This document shows positions 34,553 to 46,060 of a stretch of 64,000 nt of DNA, one piece after another. Source of the stretch: Beverwykella pulmonaria. Taxonomy: Eukaryota > Ascomycota > Dothideomycetes > Pleosporales > Melanommataceae. The position numbers and the translations under genes were made by a program. Under the pieces are notes generated by a model. That model had not been told where the DNA came from. It ran no database searches and saw nothing but the letters and a program-made list of their open reading frames with translations. The stretch covers positions 2,113,269 to 2,177,268 of the forward strand of contig BCHH01000005.1 in assembly GCA_001599595.1 (NCBI GenBank). Reading direction: 5' to 3'. Positions within the stretch are counted from its first letter, which is position 1. Every line of letters starts with the position of its first letter.

Positions 34553-35161
34553 GCTCTTATTTGACCCACTAGCATACGAAGGGTTCAGCGGCAAGTTGCA
34601 CGACGTGTCCATTGCGTGCATAAGATTTTGACCGGCAACAGCGAGAGATAAAGCAATATAGACTGGCTTACTTTCGCGGAGCATGACGTCTAGAACTCGG
34701 TTTATCTGGGACACGGCCGTGGCTGGCGAATTTAAGACTGTTGTTGTGGCAAATTGGTAGCCTCTTTGAACTTCAGAAAGGCTGGGTATAATTAAGCGAG
34801 AGCCGAGTGACGAGGAGAAGGGACTACACACTTTTGGAATTGTGCAGACGAATGCTCCACAATATATACAACCGGCTTTCCAGGAAAGATTTGTGAGCCG
34901 CAGTTAAAGCAGTTGGAGAGGTCTGATGGCTGATTTGATACTACAAATGCTCTGATTTCTGCAGGATGTGAGGAAGAGGTCGCGAAAGCGAGATCCGCGT
35001 ATTCAAGGTTGCTTCTTTGCATGGACCCGATGAACAATGACCCTGGACACTTTAGTATAGACGTCGATGAGGAAAGAACACACACCTGTTCCATGTCCTA
35101 GAACCCGTTTCACTCCACGTTCAGCTAACCTGGCAAAGAGGTAATCGCCAATGGTAGGCAT
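34553..35161 (-). pseudogene. Pyruvate-decarboxylase-like relic (N-terminal TPP domain only)
   Basis: Minus-strand fragments follow the order of the N-terminal thiamine-pyrophosphate domain of pyruvate decarboxylase-like enzymes. First, MPTIGDYLFARLAERGVKRV (35161), the usual GxYLFxRLxxxGV start. Then GSMQRSNLEYADLAFAT, in the place of GNxNELNAxYAADGYAR, and GKPVVYIVEHSSAQFQK, in the place of xVVHIVGxPS. Last, ATAVSQINRVLDVMLRESKP with VYIAL, in the place of RPVYIGLP. Frames change at least once, and a GTGTGT intron may follow HGTGMEQ. The catalytic Glu of YAADG-type sites and the two later domains are missing; nothing continues beyond about 34553. So it is a non-functional fragment. Confidence 0.65.
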
Positions 35162-36200
35162 TATGCTTTGGGGGAAGAGTGGAAAATTGGTGAGTGAAGG
35201 AGTACTTAATGGCAAGGAGGGAAGAGCAATGGCGGAGGCCTTTTTGAACCCGGAGTGAAGCATCATGAGAGTCGGTTCGGGTCTGAAATATCATTCTCCA
35301 GGACTGTCCCCTATAGACCCGCCATAAGCCGAACTCATGTTTCATCTCCCCTACTGCCAAACATTGAAGTCGTGAAAGCTGAATGTCTACGCTGGATTGG
35401 CACCGTGATGTCGTGGCTGGCGGAGAAGCTCATGGTAAGATGGAAGTATTTGGAAAACTTCAAGAATGCGACCGAGGTTCAGGATGTGTGTGCTAACTGA
35501 GGTTGGGTAGATGGTAGCAAAGTCGGCCAACGAGAAACGAAAGAGCGGAAAGGGCTAATGGAGGATAGGAAAATGACGTTTTGGAGGGCGGTACCTGAAC
35601 AGGATGGATAGGGCTGTATTTGGATCATGTGCATTTGGAATTGTCGTTTGAGTGATGGTTCAGAGAGATGCCCGTATTTTTCGGCCCGAGAAGGAGGCAT
35701 GGCGCGAAAGTATTTGATACCATGTAAGCATGGTCGTTCTACGCGATCGGCGGAACAGCGCACATGGACACTGGCGAATTTTGCGAATCGATCCGTGCAC
35801 TAATTAGGCGAGGTATTGTGGTTGCGTAAGAAGTGGCTGGGTTACGCTAGTGTATTTAGCGCGATATGGTTAACGATTCAGCAGTAAGCAAACTGTCAAA
35901 TCATTGTGAATTGGGACATTGTTACTTGAGGCTGTGTATGCAATCATCCCACAAAGCGAAATCTACAGCAACAAACAGTGGCGCTGGGCGAGTGGGATCA
36001 GTGAAGATATGAACTGGCAAGGACCTTTATCCTATGCCATTGGTTGTAATTCGTAAGCTGTCCTAACTTGTACTGCAATTTGCTATTCTGCCTGCCATAA
36101 GGGTATCGTTCGTGGTATTCATTTGCATTATTCAGTTCCTAAGAAACTCCATCCACGAATTGCGTGCCCTGAAACACGCGTGCTGTCCGTCCGCGCGAGC
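35162..36200. other. Intergenic
   Basis: About 1 kb between the decarboxylase relic and the next gene. No gene or repeat recognised. Confidence 0.4.
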
Positions 36201-36578
36201 CTAGTTCAGCTTCTTGTTTCCGATCTGGACAGTTCTGCCTTGGCTGCGCTGGTACTGCAAGTATCCGACGCTTGCGGCAGCAATCACGCCGAGGATCACA
36301 ATGTTACCTGCGAGATGTTCTGTTAGCCGATACCCATGCAGTGATGCACGGCGTTGTGGCACGCTGTTACACCTACCGAGGATGAATTGCGCAATGCCAC
36401 CAGCCAGATCAACGAGGCCCTTGAAGAACTCGACGAAGAGGTTGAGGATGCTGGTAAAGAACTGGAAGACGAAGGTGATGGTGCGCTGGACGAGGTGGCC
36501 GGCGGTTTCGAAGAGTGAGTAGATGACTTCGAAGACGGACTTGACGAGGTCGCCGAGAGAGTGGACGATTGAGCTCAT
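36201..36578 (-). CDS. Small membrane protein, 102 aa, one intron
   Basis: Exons 36578-36377 and 36307-36201 join across a 69-nt intron (GTAGGTG donor, GGCTAAC branch, CGCAG acceptor) to 102 aa. Residues about 5-68 are amphipathic and aromatic-rich (VFEVIYSLFETAGHLVQRTI then FVFQFFTSILNLFVEFFKGL), a pattern seen in membrane-surface or hairpin helices. A transmembrane helix (NIVILGVIAAASVGYLQYQR) follows, and the tail is short and basic. Small proteins of this type are found across filamentous ascomycetes without known function. A TATA element lies about 100 bp upstream. Confidence 0.78.
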   Translation of the reverse strand: MSSIVHSLGDLVKSVFEVIYSLFETAGHLVQRTITFVFQFFTSILNLFVEFFKGLVDLAGGIAQFILGRCNSVPQRRASLHGYRLTEHLAGNIVILGVIAAASVGYLQYQRSQGRTVQIGNKKLN

Positions 36579-37001
36579 GGTTGCGGTCGTTGGCGGTTCG
36601 AAGCTGTGTATGGTAGTGGGATATCGTACGTGAGGGTTGTGTTTGTTGCCCGTTTGGACTGAGAAATGCGCGGGCGCTTTATATGCGCACTTGCGCCGAT
36701 GATGTCGCGACTACCTCATATCCTCATTTGCCCCTAGCCTGTTTGCTCTCCCTGCGAAAATCCGTCTGGGGAAGCGCGGTGGCTGGTTGGCGCACTGGTC
36801 CGACTGCGATGACGTTGGTTGTGGTGAATGCCAATATCGATTGGGAGCCATGCGTAGCTTGGAGACTGGATGCGCACTCCTGGTCCTTGCGTGGGGAGCT
36901 GCCGTGCCTTACGTCATGCCGATCGAAGCTAGCGTTAGCGCCATCTACAGCATATGCCACACCTCGTCCCGCCTCACCCATCACCACCATTGCCAAGCAT
37001 C
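36579..37001. promoter_or_regulatory. Shared upstream region of two divergent genes
   Basis: Lies between the starts of the 102-aa membrane protein (minus) and the GH16 gene (plus). On the minus strand TATAAAG occurs at 36677-36683, about 100 bp before the minus-strand ATG. Confidence 0.5.
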
Positions 37002-38189
37002 ATGTCGGCGCAATTCAACAAGCTCTTCGAGAAGGGCAAGGCGAAGGTCAAGGAGTACGCCGGCGGCGCTTCGCACCCTCCACACCAGCAGCAAGGGCAA
37101 GGCTATCCTGGCCAGGGCTATCCCAGCCAGCAGCAGTACGCTGGCAGTCCGTATCCTCCTCAGCAGCCCTACCAGCCATCGCCCTACGGTGCGCCTCCAA
37201 ACCTACAGCCACAGTACCCGCCGCACGGCGGGCCTCCCCCAAACCAGCAGCCGCAGTGGGGCCCGCCGCCGAATCAATGGCAGCCTCCACCCCCGCAACA
37301 GGCCTTCTCCCCGCCGCCCATTCCACAGCACAGCAAGCCGACCTCGCCGCAGCCTCCCCCGATCCCCACCAACCGCCCCCTGTCCCACCCGCCTCCTCCG
37401 CAGTACGAACCGACGCCACACACTGAGAAGGTATATTGGAAGCCCTCGTTCGACGCATCCACGCCCGTCAACCAAAACTTCCGCCACGAGCTCGGCGCCA
37501 ATGGCTGGGGCAACAACGAATCCCAGAACTACGTCGACGCTCCCGCCAACTCGTTCCATCACGATGGCCGGCTCATCGTGCGGGCACTGGCACAGACGGG
37601 AACCTACACCAGCGCGCGGCTGACCTCGCACCAGACGCTCTCACGGTCCCAGGGCTTCTTGACCGCAACAGTGCTACCACCCTGCGCCGAGGGCATATGG
37701 CCGGCATTCTGGATGCTGCCCAAGGACCCCTTTGAATGGCCGACCGACGGCGAGGTTGACATCTTCGAGAGCTGGAATGGCGACTGCGTCAACCACTCCT
37801 GCCTCCACTGGGGCGCCTACAATGGCGAGGACTGGAACAAACATCGCGTCATGGAGACGCCCCTTCCGGACATGGCACAGCAGCCCCATACATTTGGCTT
37901 TGCATGGATAGAAGAGGAGGGCATTCCAGAGTGGCGAGGCAGGATGATCTGGTACATTGATGGGCAGCCAAAGATGAAGGCTAACATTCCTTTGGGTACG
38001 AGGAGAATGGAGGAATTCCGGATCCTGATCAACGTGGCCATGGGCGGTACTGTCTGCAAAGGGAAATTGCCCAACGATGGGTACTACGACTTGGTCGTCA
38101 GTGACTTGAAGATGTGTGAGGAGCCTATGGGTGGATGGACCGAGTTTGAAAGAGCTTGGGGAAGTACGCTCGAAGGGAAGCCCATGTAG
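37002..38189 (+). CDS. GH16-family glucanase-like protein without signal peptide
   Basis: An intronless 395-aa protein; the start at MSAQFNKLFEKGKAKVKEYA is chosen over the upstream ATG at 36954, which adds only a Pro/His leader. Residues about 25-140 are Pro/Gln/Tyr-rich and probably disordered. The remainder is a concanavalin-like GH16 domain: GIWPAFWMLP at about 231 and the catalytic signature GEVDIFESW at about 249 (ExDxxE, with the nucleophile and acid/base Glu both present). Then come FGFAWIEEE and WYIDGQP. GH16 enzymes cleave or transfer beta-1,3(4)-glucans or related polymers. The N-terminus is hydrophilic, so classical secretion is not expected, which is unusual for this family. Substrate unknown. 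Confidence 0.85.
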   Translation: MSAQFNKLFEKGKAKVKEYAGGASHPPHQQQGQGYPGQGYPSQQQYAGSPYPPQQPYQPSPYGAPPNLQPQYPPHGGPPPNQQPQWGPPPNQWQPPPPQQAFSPPPIPQHSKPTSPQPPPIPTNRPLSHPPPPQYEPTPHTEKVYWKPSFDASTPVNQNFRHELGANGWGNNESQNYVDAPANSFHHDGRLIVRALAQTGTYTSARLTSHQTLSRSQGFLTATVLPPCAEGIWPAFWMLPKDPFEWPTDGEVDIFESWNGDCVNHSCLHWGAYNGEDWNKHRVMETPLPDMAQQPHTFGFAWIEEEGIPEWRGRMIWYIDGQPKMKANIPLGTRRMEEFRILINVAMGGTVCKGKLPNDGYYDLVVSDLKMCEEPMGGWTEFERAWGSTLEGKPM

Positions 38190-38710
38190 AGCGACTCTCT
38201 TGGCTCGTTTCCGTGTACCGAACCTGCTACTCACCAAATCGGAATTCCACACTTTGGGCGACCTCCTCCGACCAATCAAGAGGGCTTCTGAGATTTTCAT
38301 ACTCCTCAACATCTGACCTGGTTTGTCAGATCATCCAAATCCGTAAAGGAAATGCACCATACGGCTCATGCCGCTTGGTGGAGTTCCGCACCCCATAGCA
38401 ACCCGCTACGTTCTCCAATCACATCTTTCAAAATACGCTATTTACGGCATATATGCGCATATTTACCATTGCAGGGGTTGCTTCGTAATGTCGGAGTGGA
38501 GTTAGGTTGGTAATCCACCTCTATGCTCAACGTACGTAGATTTTTTGGCGTGTCAGCCCCCTCCCACGTGACACTACCGTCACTATTAAAGTGAACAAGA
38601 ACAGCTTCCGAAAGCATTACTTTCATAACACTGTCCCACTTTGCCGCATCCTTCTGACATCAACTTATTTTCTTTCGTTCAATCTACGTCGAGTTCACTC
38701 CTCAACCATC
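38190..38710. other. Intergenic between two plus-strand genes
   Basis: 3' end of the GH16 gene and promoter of the dehydrogenase gene. A CACGTG word is at about 38569. Nothing else recognised. Confidence 0.4.
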
Positions 38711-39914
38711 ATGCCGTCCGAGTACCAAGTCCACGGCCGAACTCAATACTCTTGGCAGTCTGTTGATGCACTGCAAAACCTCCGACTTGTCAACCATGTT
38801 CCAGAACCTACCAACATCCCCAAGGGCCATGCCCTTGTTCGAATTAGGGCAGCAGCGCTGAATGCGCGGGACATGATGGGTATGCCCCAGCAAATGCAAC
38901 CACTTCCTAGGTTCCCTACCCCTAACCTATTCTTGACAGTTCTCGCCCATGACCCCATATACCCTGGCCCCCACCTGCCAGACCTAGTTCCCTGCTGTGA
39001 TGGCGCTGGAGAAATCGATGCAGTGGGTGAAGACAGCAAATGGAGGGTTGGAGAAAAGGTTGTCATTAACCCGAATAGCTGGCTGCAGTGGGCATATAAC
39101 GGTGCCGAAGACCTGATAGACGGCATCGCTGTGGCGGGAAAGGGTGCGGGTGATGTCCAGGGAACGCTGAGGGAGTATGCTATTCTGGTAGGTTACTTGT
39201 CTTTGACCGTGTTCCTGCAGCCAGGCTTCGACAAATCATCGCTAACACAGGTTCTGGTAGCCGGACACTCATCTCATCCGCGCCCCCACCCACCTCAACT
39301 TTGAAGAACTCGCCTCCCTTCCAGCCTGCATCGGCACCGCGGCGCACGCTCTATTCCATGGTCCGAAGCCCCTTAAACCAGGCCAAACAGTCCTCGCGCA
39401 GGGCACAGGCGGCGTATCCTGCTTCGTCATCCAACTCGCGGCCGCCTTTGGCGCTACTGTCATCGCTACGTCCTCTTCAGATGAGAAGTTGGAACAGACG
39501 AAGAAAATGGGCGCAACGCACACGGTGAACTACAAGACCCACGAGAATTGGAGCGATGAAGTGCTGAAACTCACGAACGGACGAGGCGCGGATATCGTCG
39601 TTGAGGTGGCCGGTGCGAGTACCATCGAGCAGTCTCTCAAAGCCACCGCGCACGGCGGTATGGTTACCTTGGTCGGCTTTTTGTCTGAGAGTAAGAAGAG
39701 CGATTTGATTGCAGATATTATCTTCAAGGGGTTGACATTGTATGGCGTGTTCATGTTTACAGCAGAGATGGTGGAGCATGGATGTAGGGTGTTTGAGGAG
39801 AAGGGGGTTCGGCCGGTTGTGGGGAAGACATTTGAGTGGGAGGATGCGAAAAGTGCGTTTGCAGAGCTGAAGAGTGGAAAGACGGTGGGGAAGATTGTTA
39901 TCAAAGTTGGTTAG
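38711..39914 (+). CDS. Zinc-type alcohol dehydrogenase / quinone oxidoreductase-like (MDR superfamily)
   Basis: Exons 38711-39187 and 39261-39914 give 376 aa; the acceptor is GGTAG, producing AILPDTHLIRAPTHL. The N-terminal GroES-like domain has RIRAAALNARDMM and LVPCCDGAGEI. The linker has NFEELASLPACIGTAAHALF. The Rossmann part has VLAQGTGGVSCFVIQLAAAF (GxGGVS nucleotide loop) and ATSSSDEKLEQTKKMGATH, typical of NADP(H)-dependent members. No structural-zinc cysteine cluster is visible. Members reduce or oxidise aldehydes, quinones or enones in the cytosol; the substrate is unknown. The start is preceded by an open leader of 40 codons that looks non-coding. Confidence 0.88.
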
Positions 39915-40299
39915 TAGTAGAGGGATCTGCACTCACCCCGCATTCGCCAATCACTACCATCTCCGCTACGCCATAGAATAAAACCGTTAGTTCAAATTTT
40001 CAAACACTTGTGCCAATAGCAGCCCTGAAGTTCTCTTGCGCACAATGACTACGCCTTTTGCGCCCCATTTTAAGTAATTGACTTCTTCGCTAAGTCTCAG
40101 TCACAGCCAATAGCTCATCCGTACATGCAGTACGTCTCTTGGCCCACAGAAGCTTGCGTGAGGCTAATTCCCTTATCGAGATATAGGTTAGGCAGCAGCT
40201 CTGTATCACTCACACATATAAAGACATTCCCGTCAAAGACAACCCTGATTCGTTGCATCATACATCTTAATTCATTTCGAAAACCTCCAGAAAACCACC
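39915..40299. other. Intergenic
   Basis: Promoter region of the AAA+ gene. No specific element recognised. Confidence 0.4.
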
Positions 40300-42347
40300 A
40301 TGGCTACCATCCTCGCAAATGCCCTCGAACGAGCAAAAAAAGAGCGGAATCCTGCCCCAGGCTCTAAGGCAACCATCCACTATGTCTACCGCGACCCATC
40401 CACGAAGAAGTGGACGACCCAATACCCAGCAGAGCTGGGCACCCCGATCGAGGACGCCGAGTCGGCTCAGCATGCTGTTATCGCACGATATAAATCTTCA
40501 CTGAAGCCAGACAAACATATTGAGCTCGACTCCATTGTGATTCAAAGCCAACAGTTGAGGAAGATCCTTACCCGTGTGCTTGATGGATATCCCGGTATCA
40601 CTCTCGAGCTCGACCGCTTGGAGTTCGAGGCTCCGTTTGAGTGCTTCGTGCATAGATGGAGTAAAATGGAGAGTTTGCGCAAAGAGCTGACGGAAGATGG
40701 CGATTTTGGTGACATGAAGGAGACCGAGCTCGCCGTCTCCCACTTAAAGTTGCTGTACAAGATTCTGCAAGAGGAGCTTGGTTCCATTCTCCACAAGACG
40801 CAAGACTTAATTAAGCATGGCGTCACCAATTGGGACCTCATTTGGACGCTCTTCGAACCGGGATCCCTCATATACACCAAGAAGGCCGGTCATGACCGTG
40901 TCTATAAACTCAAGAGTGCCGAGTTCGACAACGCCAACCAGCGTGGAAAGTACAAGCTCCAGGTAGAGCATGTTGACTTCGATGGCGAACAATTCGGCAT
41001 GATGAAAGGATCTGTAGTTCTATCAAAGTTCCCAGGTACGAAAAGAATTACTAAGCTGCTGGCGTATCCTTTGGAGTTCTACAAGGACGTACCAGATTTG
41101 AAGCAGAGATTGATCGAGCGAGGGCGTAAGTTTGAAGCCTTCAAGGGCTTCCACTTCGTCGCGTATGAGGGAATGGCCACTGCCCCCGAAAAGAAAGGAG
41201 TATCCGCCAAGTATAACATTAATGATCGCATCATCATTGATGCAGCTTCCTTCGCCTTGTATAAGACAAAACTTTCTCTCACAGAGCTCGACTTTGCAAA
41301 TGATGCACACGACACCGCTATTCCGGAGCCGGACTCGGAGGACTCGGAGGACGACTGCGTCATCCTTGATAAATCTACAATCAAAGATCCACAGATTGGA
41401 AAGGTTCCAATAATTCAAGAGGGCATGAAGTCCACGCTCACGGAACAGCAGCTCCTTCTCGCTACACACAAGGTTCGCGGCTATTCTCCACGTGATAAGC
41501 AGTGGCTCAGATTTGACATCGACAGCGTGAAAGACATCGTCTGGGACCAATCTGCTTTCCGCTCGCTTGTCGCTCCACAGGAACAGAAAGATCTCATCCT
41601 CGCCTTCGCGGAGTCGCAGGCCAAGAATCGTGGTCACTTTGATGACTTCATCCAAGGAAAGGGTAAAGGAATTATAATGCTTCTCTGCGGCCCTCCTGGA
41701 GTTGGTAAGACTCTAACTGCCGAAAGCGTGGCCGAAGCCATGACAGTGCCTCTGATCTCAATTGGTGCGACAGATCTGGGGTCAAAGCCGCTGGAGTTGG
41801 AAAAGTCTCTGAACAATATCCTTGAAATGTGCTCAAAATGGAATGCCGGTGAGCTGCCTCTATGGAAGATGGGTCAAAAGACAATACTAACAATGATTCA
41901 GTCCTTCTTTTAGATGAAGCCGATGTCTATCTCGAAGCCCGCAGCACGACCGATCTCGACCGCAATAAACTCATTTCCATTTTCCTCCGTCAACTTGAAT
42001 ACTTCCAAGGCATCATGTTCCTTACCACAAACCGCGTGGACAACATGGACGCCGCCTTTGAGTCCCGGATTCATCTTACTTTGCAATACAACGAACTCGA
42101 CAGAGTTTCCCGTCGCCAAGTCTGGGCCACCTTCTTAGACCGCTGCTATGAGATGCGCGACTCAAGCGTTGGAAGGTTCACTGAAGCTGAGTTGGATCGC
42201 CTGGCTAAGGTGCAGTTGAATGGAAGGCAGATCAAGAATGTGCTGAAGACAGCGCAGTTACTGGCTAGTAAGTATGATGAATGCCTGGGCATTGGGCATT
42301 TAGAAACGGTGTTGAGGCTGAGGAAGGCGAACGAGAAGAGAGGATAG
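40300..42347 (+). CDS. AAA+ ATPase, BCS1/fungal DUF7025-type
   Basis: Exons 40300-41848 and 41902-42347 (53-nt intron, CTAACAATG branch) give 664 aa. The N-terminal half has the long alpha/beta region usual in this fungal AAA group: SLIYTKKAGHDRVYKLKSAE, then YPLEFYKDVPDLKQRLIERG and FKGFHFVAYEG. An acidic linker (EPDSEDSEDD) separates it from the ATPase core. Walker A is GPPGVGKTLTAES (about 463). The intron falls between Walker A and Walker B (VLLLDEADVYLEAR, about 517). Sensor-1 is FLTTNRVD and the arginine finger AFESRIH. All catalytic elements are present, so it is likely active. Substrate and location are unknown. Confidence 0.9.
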
Positions 42348-42566
42348 GTTTTTGTTGACTTGAAAATACAATATGATGATATTGTACATGTCTGTCTCTC
42401 GATATGTAGGCGCCTTGAATGTATCCCAGCAGAGAACAAGCTATGACCATATTCAGGCAATATATATATAATCTGACATTTTGAAATCCAAACACAGTTC
42501 CAAAGAGTCACACCGTGATTCTTCTTGACAACATAGCTAATACCTATTGAGAGACCGAACAGATTT

Positions 42567-44254
42567 CTACATAAAAAGTGGTGCCGCCGGAACAACCGCG
42601 ACTTTACACCCATTCGCCGAGGTGGTACCCATGCCGATGCTCTCTATCCACGGTTCATTGTCTACCCGCTGCAACTGGTTGAACGACTGCACCATTCTGG
42701 CCAGTATATACATTGATTCATTTATCGCGAGCTCATCTACACAGATAGTCAACAAATGGTCCGAGAAATGCGATTCCATGCTACCTACGTCCAAGACAGA
42801 GCCTTGGTCCTTTCAGAAACGGAACAAATTTCTATTGTACATGTCAGTATAGAGCATTCCTAAGATTTGATGTGAAAAGTAAGTAGTCGAGAGCCTTACC
42901 CAGCCAGGTTGCAAATTTTCCCATCGTTCGGGACGAAATTCTTCTGAATCTTCTCCCCAGAGATCCTTTCGCCGCTGTAGACCCATAATGTTAAATGAAA
43001 CCATGGTTCCTGCACGTACAAGAATCGGGCTCTTTCCCTGGAGTCCTCCCCCAACGGGTAGTATAGTGTCTCTATATGCCTCTCGAGAGTCGCTAGGAAG
43101 CACGGGTAGTAGTCGCATTGCTTGGGTTCGATGTCAGCTATACGATGTTTCGAATGTGCTGGTTACCTACCTTCTTGTACACAAAAACGGTGGTACCCCA
43201 ACTGCTTTAACTCCTGCAGTGTTGGTGATCGACCTTCCAGGTGCTCTACCTCTTTTCTCAACTTGCTCCAAACGGCTGGTTCGCTTCCAAGCAAGAAAAA
43301 CATGTTTGTTAACAGACAAGTTAGAGTGTCTGTGCTAGCAATGAATAGCATGCAAGCCTCGTCTCGGAGAACCTTTCGGTCTCTTGTTTGCTCCGCGAGA
43401 GACTGTAAAATATCGTAACGAGGTATTCCATCTTTGCTGCAATCCCTGGTCAGGACGTCATCTACCTGCTGTTCCATGTAGCTATGGACCTTAGAAACAT
43501 TACGATAGTACTCTGGCTTTGGAAAGAGGAAGCTAAGTCGTCCCAGTTGCCAACGCTCTTCGCATCCTTTGCAGGCATTTTGCATTGCCTGAAGAAACTC
43601 GCTATCGCTTACACGGCATTCCGTTTTGCTTCTTCGAGAAGGTTTACCGCGGATGAATGTAGTTGCCAACTCAGCTGCAAGGCAATTGAATATTGGTGCC
43701 AGGTTGACGATCGACTCTGTTGCGGCCTTGCTTTTAATTTCTTCCAACATGTCTTCTACAGCCTGTCCAACTGCCGTCAACTCATTGACACGGGCTCGAG
43801 TGAAGGCCGGCTGCAACATAGATCGCGACTTGGCCCAGGAATGACCATCAAGCTGGAACAGACTGTTTCCTAGCAGAGGTGCAAATGCATCTTTTCTTCG
43901 CTGTCCGATGCCATAGTCATCGAAGTTGGTTCCCAAGACAGCCTGTATATTCTCAGGGTCGATGGTGTGGATGATCGTTTGTGTCATGTAATGACCAGAG
44001 AATGTTGGTCCGTGCCGCTTGAATTGTCCAGATGTGCGCTCGAGAAAAGTGCGGCTCCGGAATGCTTCAGTCATTTCGCGAATTTCGCGAAATCCGAAGG
44101 GGTCATTATATTGGGAGGTCGGTGGTGCTTCACACCCATACGTGCGGATAAGGATTTTCCGCTTCCTGAAAATACGGTAGTAGGATAGAATGCGGACAGA
44201 AAAAAAAACAGCAAGGATAATGAACGATGTTCGAAGAGCTCGGATCTCCTCCAT
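42567..44254 (-). CDS. Cytochrome P450 (CYP52-like), cluster gene
   Basis: Exons 44254-43171, 43120-42900, 42831-42789 and 42736-42567 join in frame to 505 aa, a usual P450 length. An N-terminal membrane anchor (FIILAVFFSVRILSYY) is followed by WAKSRSMLQPAFTR (C-helix) and the I-helix region FIASTDTLT. The ExxR motif is EAMR, spliced at the first intron; then FRPERWE and the heme loop FLKGPRLCLG with the axial Cys. The usual (A/G)GxDT I-helix motif is IASTDT, so the acidic Asp is kept but the Gly is not. The overall pattern resembles alkane/fatty-acid hydroxylases (CYP52-type). It probably oxidises a prenylated intermediate made by the neighbouring prenyltransferase, 365 bp upstream on the same strand; that is inferred from context. 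Confidence 0.88.
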
Positions 44255-44334
44255 GATAACTAACTGGATTAATTGGATGGGTGCGAACGTTCGTACATAT
44301 GGATTGCAATGCGGGTGAGCGAGAGACCCGACCT

Positions 44335-44340
44335 CTTATA
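44335..44340 (-). promoter_or_regulatory. TATA-like element of the P450 gene
   Basis: TATAAG on the minus strand, about 81 bp before the ATG at 44254. The spacing is reasonable for a fungal promoter; no experimental support is available. Confidence 0.35.
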
Positions 44341-44618
44341 ACAAATGAAGCAGTGTGTGATTCAACCCCTGGTAGCATTTTCCAGCCTTATGCACGCACA
44401 TAAGCCCCGTGTTAGCGAGCTCTCTTAAAAAAACCCCCAACACACTGTATTCCTGAAAACTATAACTGATGTATTGAAAACACCAAACAATTAAGCCTTA
44501 AATTAAACCCTCGAAATTCTGGTAAAAGCCCTCACCCAATCTCTGTCAAAAATGCCAAATAGTCTACCTAGGTATCAGCCTCCCAATGTCCCATATTTGA
44601 AGCTCAACCGACTCTCAA

Positions 44619-46060
44619 TCAACAATCCCATCGCGCCGGATGGTATACTTCGCCATTGAGATATGAGCACAAGGAGAGTGATCCATCTTTTCGCAACCCC
44701 GTTCCAACATAAGTCTGAAATCCCTTCCCATCGCGTAAACTCCGGTGCAAGCACGTCCGCTCAAGTACACTCATGTAATTCTGAAAATACCGCGCCTTCC
44801 CTCTTGCATGAAGGTAGGTCCCAAGGCCCTCTGCAGCTGAAAGATCATTCTTTGCATAGTGTTTGACTGGAACATACAGCTTTGGTTGGGGAACGGAATG
44901 GTTAGCCATGATGTCGAAATTATAGAGGACTCCGGCTGTCTCATGACCGCCGTGTGGCAATTCTTCGTGCTCAGAGAAATTTGTATCTAGTCCCAAGGTA
45001 AGGTACCATAAGTCTTTCAGTTCTTGTAGCGAGGACTCGTTTGGCATCTTGATACACCCGCCCAAGCTCATCATTTCGCATACGCTATTGAAAGAAGTCT
45101 CGGGTGAGCGTACATAAATTTTGAATCGAGAGTCATCCGCATTGACGCAGTCAATTGCTACGCCTACAATGTCGAGTTGTGCGCCTTGACGAGTCTTGGA
45201 AAATTCAAGCAGCTGATCGTAAGCCTTGAATGGGAGACCAGTCTTCCGGAGATTTTCAATGACTTCTGTCAGAACGGAGAGTCGCGAAATTCCGTATTGC
45301 TCAGCCTTGACAGGAACGAAGTAGGCCTTGGTGGCGACCGAACGTCCTAGTTCGAATGCCATGAAGAGAGACGAGGACGAGCTTGTGTCTTTGCCTCCAA
45401 TGCCTTTGCGTGTTGTTTCGGACGTTTGGTCGTAGAAGGTATTTTGGAGAATGTTGAACCAACTCCAATCCATGTCAGGATAGTCTTTACTCAGTTGAGA
45501 ACACAATTCAAGAGTTGAAGTTTGATTGAATGGATCCACCGATGTTCCAGCAGCTGCACCAATTGCCTCCACGCTGTACCGGATCTTTGGGCCTACGTTG
45601 GAGGTGTCCCAATTCCAACTGTACTCTATAGGCGAAAAGTCATCAGTCATGAAGCTCCTCCATCCAAGGGCCTCTCTAGAGGTGGGAGCTGGCCCGAGAC
45701 GAGGTACGATGTTACGAAGGTGGAAGATCAGGCCTCGGTATTGACTTTGTATGTCGTATCCAGCCTCTTCCATCAGAATGCCAAGAATAGGCCCCGTCAT
45801 TCTCCACCAGAATTCCGAGTGTATTTGGCCATCCTTGTTGACATATTGAACAAGTTCATACAGGATATCCCAAGGTTTCCCAACTTTGAGAGGTTTCAAT
45901 TCAGCAGAGATGTGGGTATATGACTTTTCCAAGACTAATTAATGGTTTTGATTGAAAGTAGCGTCGTGGGATTGGGGAACTTACTTTGTTCTTCTCGCAG
46001 TATGCAAGTTCCGTCGACATTTGTGGCAATGACATCTTTGGGAGGATTGTAGAAAAAACA
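44619..46060 (-). CDS. DMATS-family aromatic (indole) prenyltransferase
   Basis: Main exon 45934-44619 and an upstream exon 46060-45985 (CFFYNPPKDVIATNVDGTCI then LREEQ) join across a 50-nt intron; the true start lies further upstream. One possibility is a short exon at 46233-46204 (MITLLGALIH). Recognised blocks are FWWRMTGPILGILMEEAGYD, MTDDFSPIEYSWNWD (with the indole-binding Glu), IGAAAGTSVDPFNQ and RFKIYVRSPETSFNSV. PKLYVPVKHYAKNDLS and QTYVGTGLRKDGSLSLCSYL follow, with the last ending in EVYHPARW. This is the PT-barrel fold that attaches dimethylallyl (or longer) prenyl groups to tryptophan or other aromatics. It is the only scaffold-forming enzyme visible in the cluster. Neighbours on both sides are P450 and membrane-protein genes. 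Confidence 0.9.

Noticed and set aside
36683..37623. Plus-strand frames of 247 and 278 codons overlapping the GH16 start
   Set aside because: Shadows created by the high-GC Pro/Gln-rich coding sequence; the GH16 frame has the catalytic motifs.
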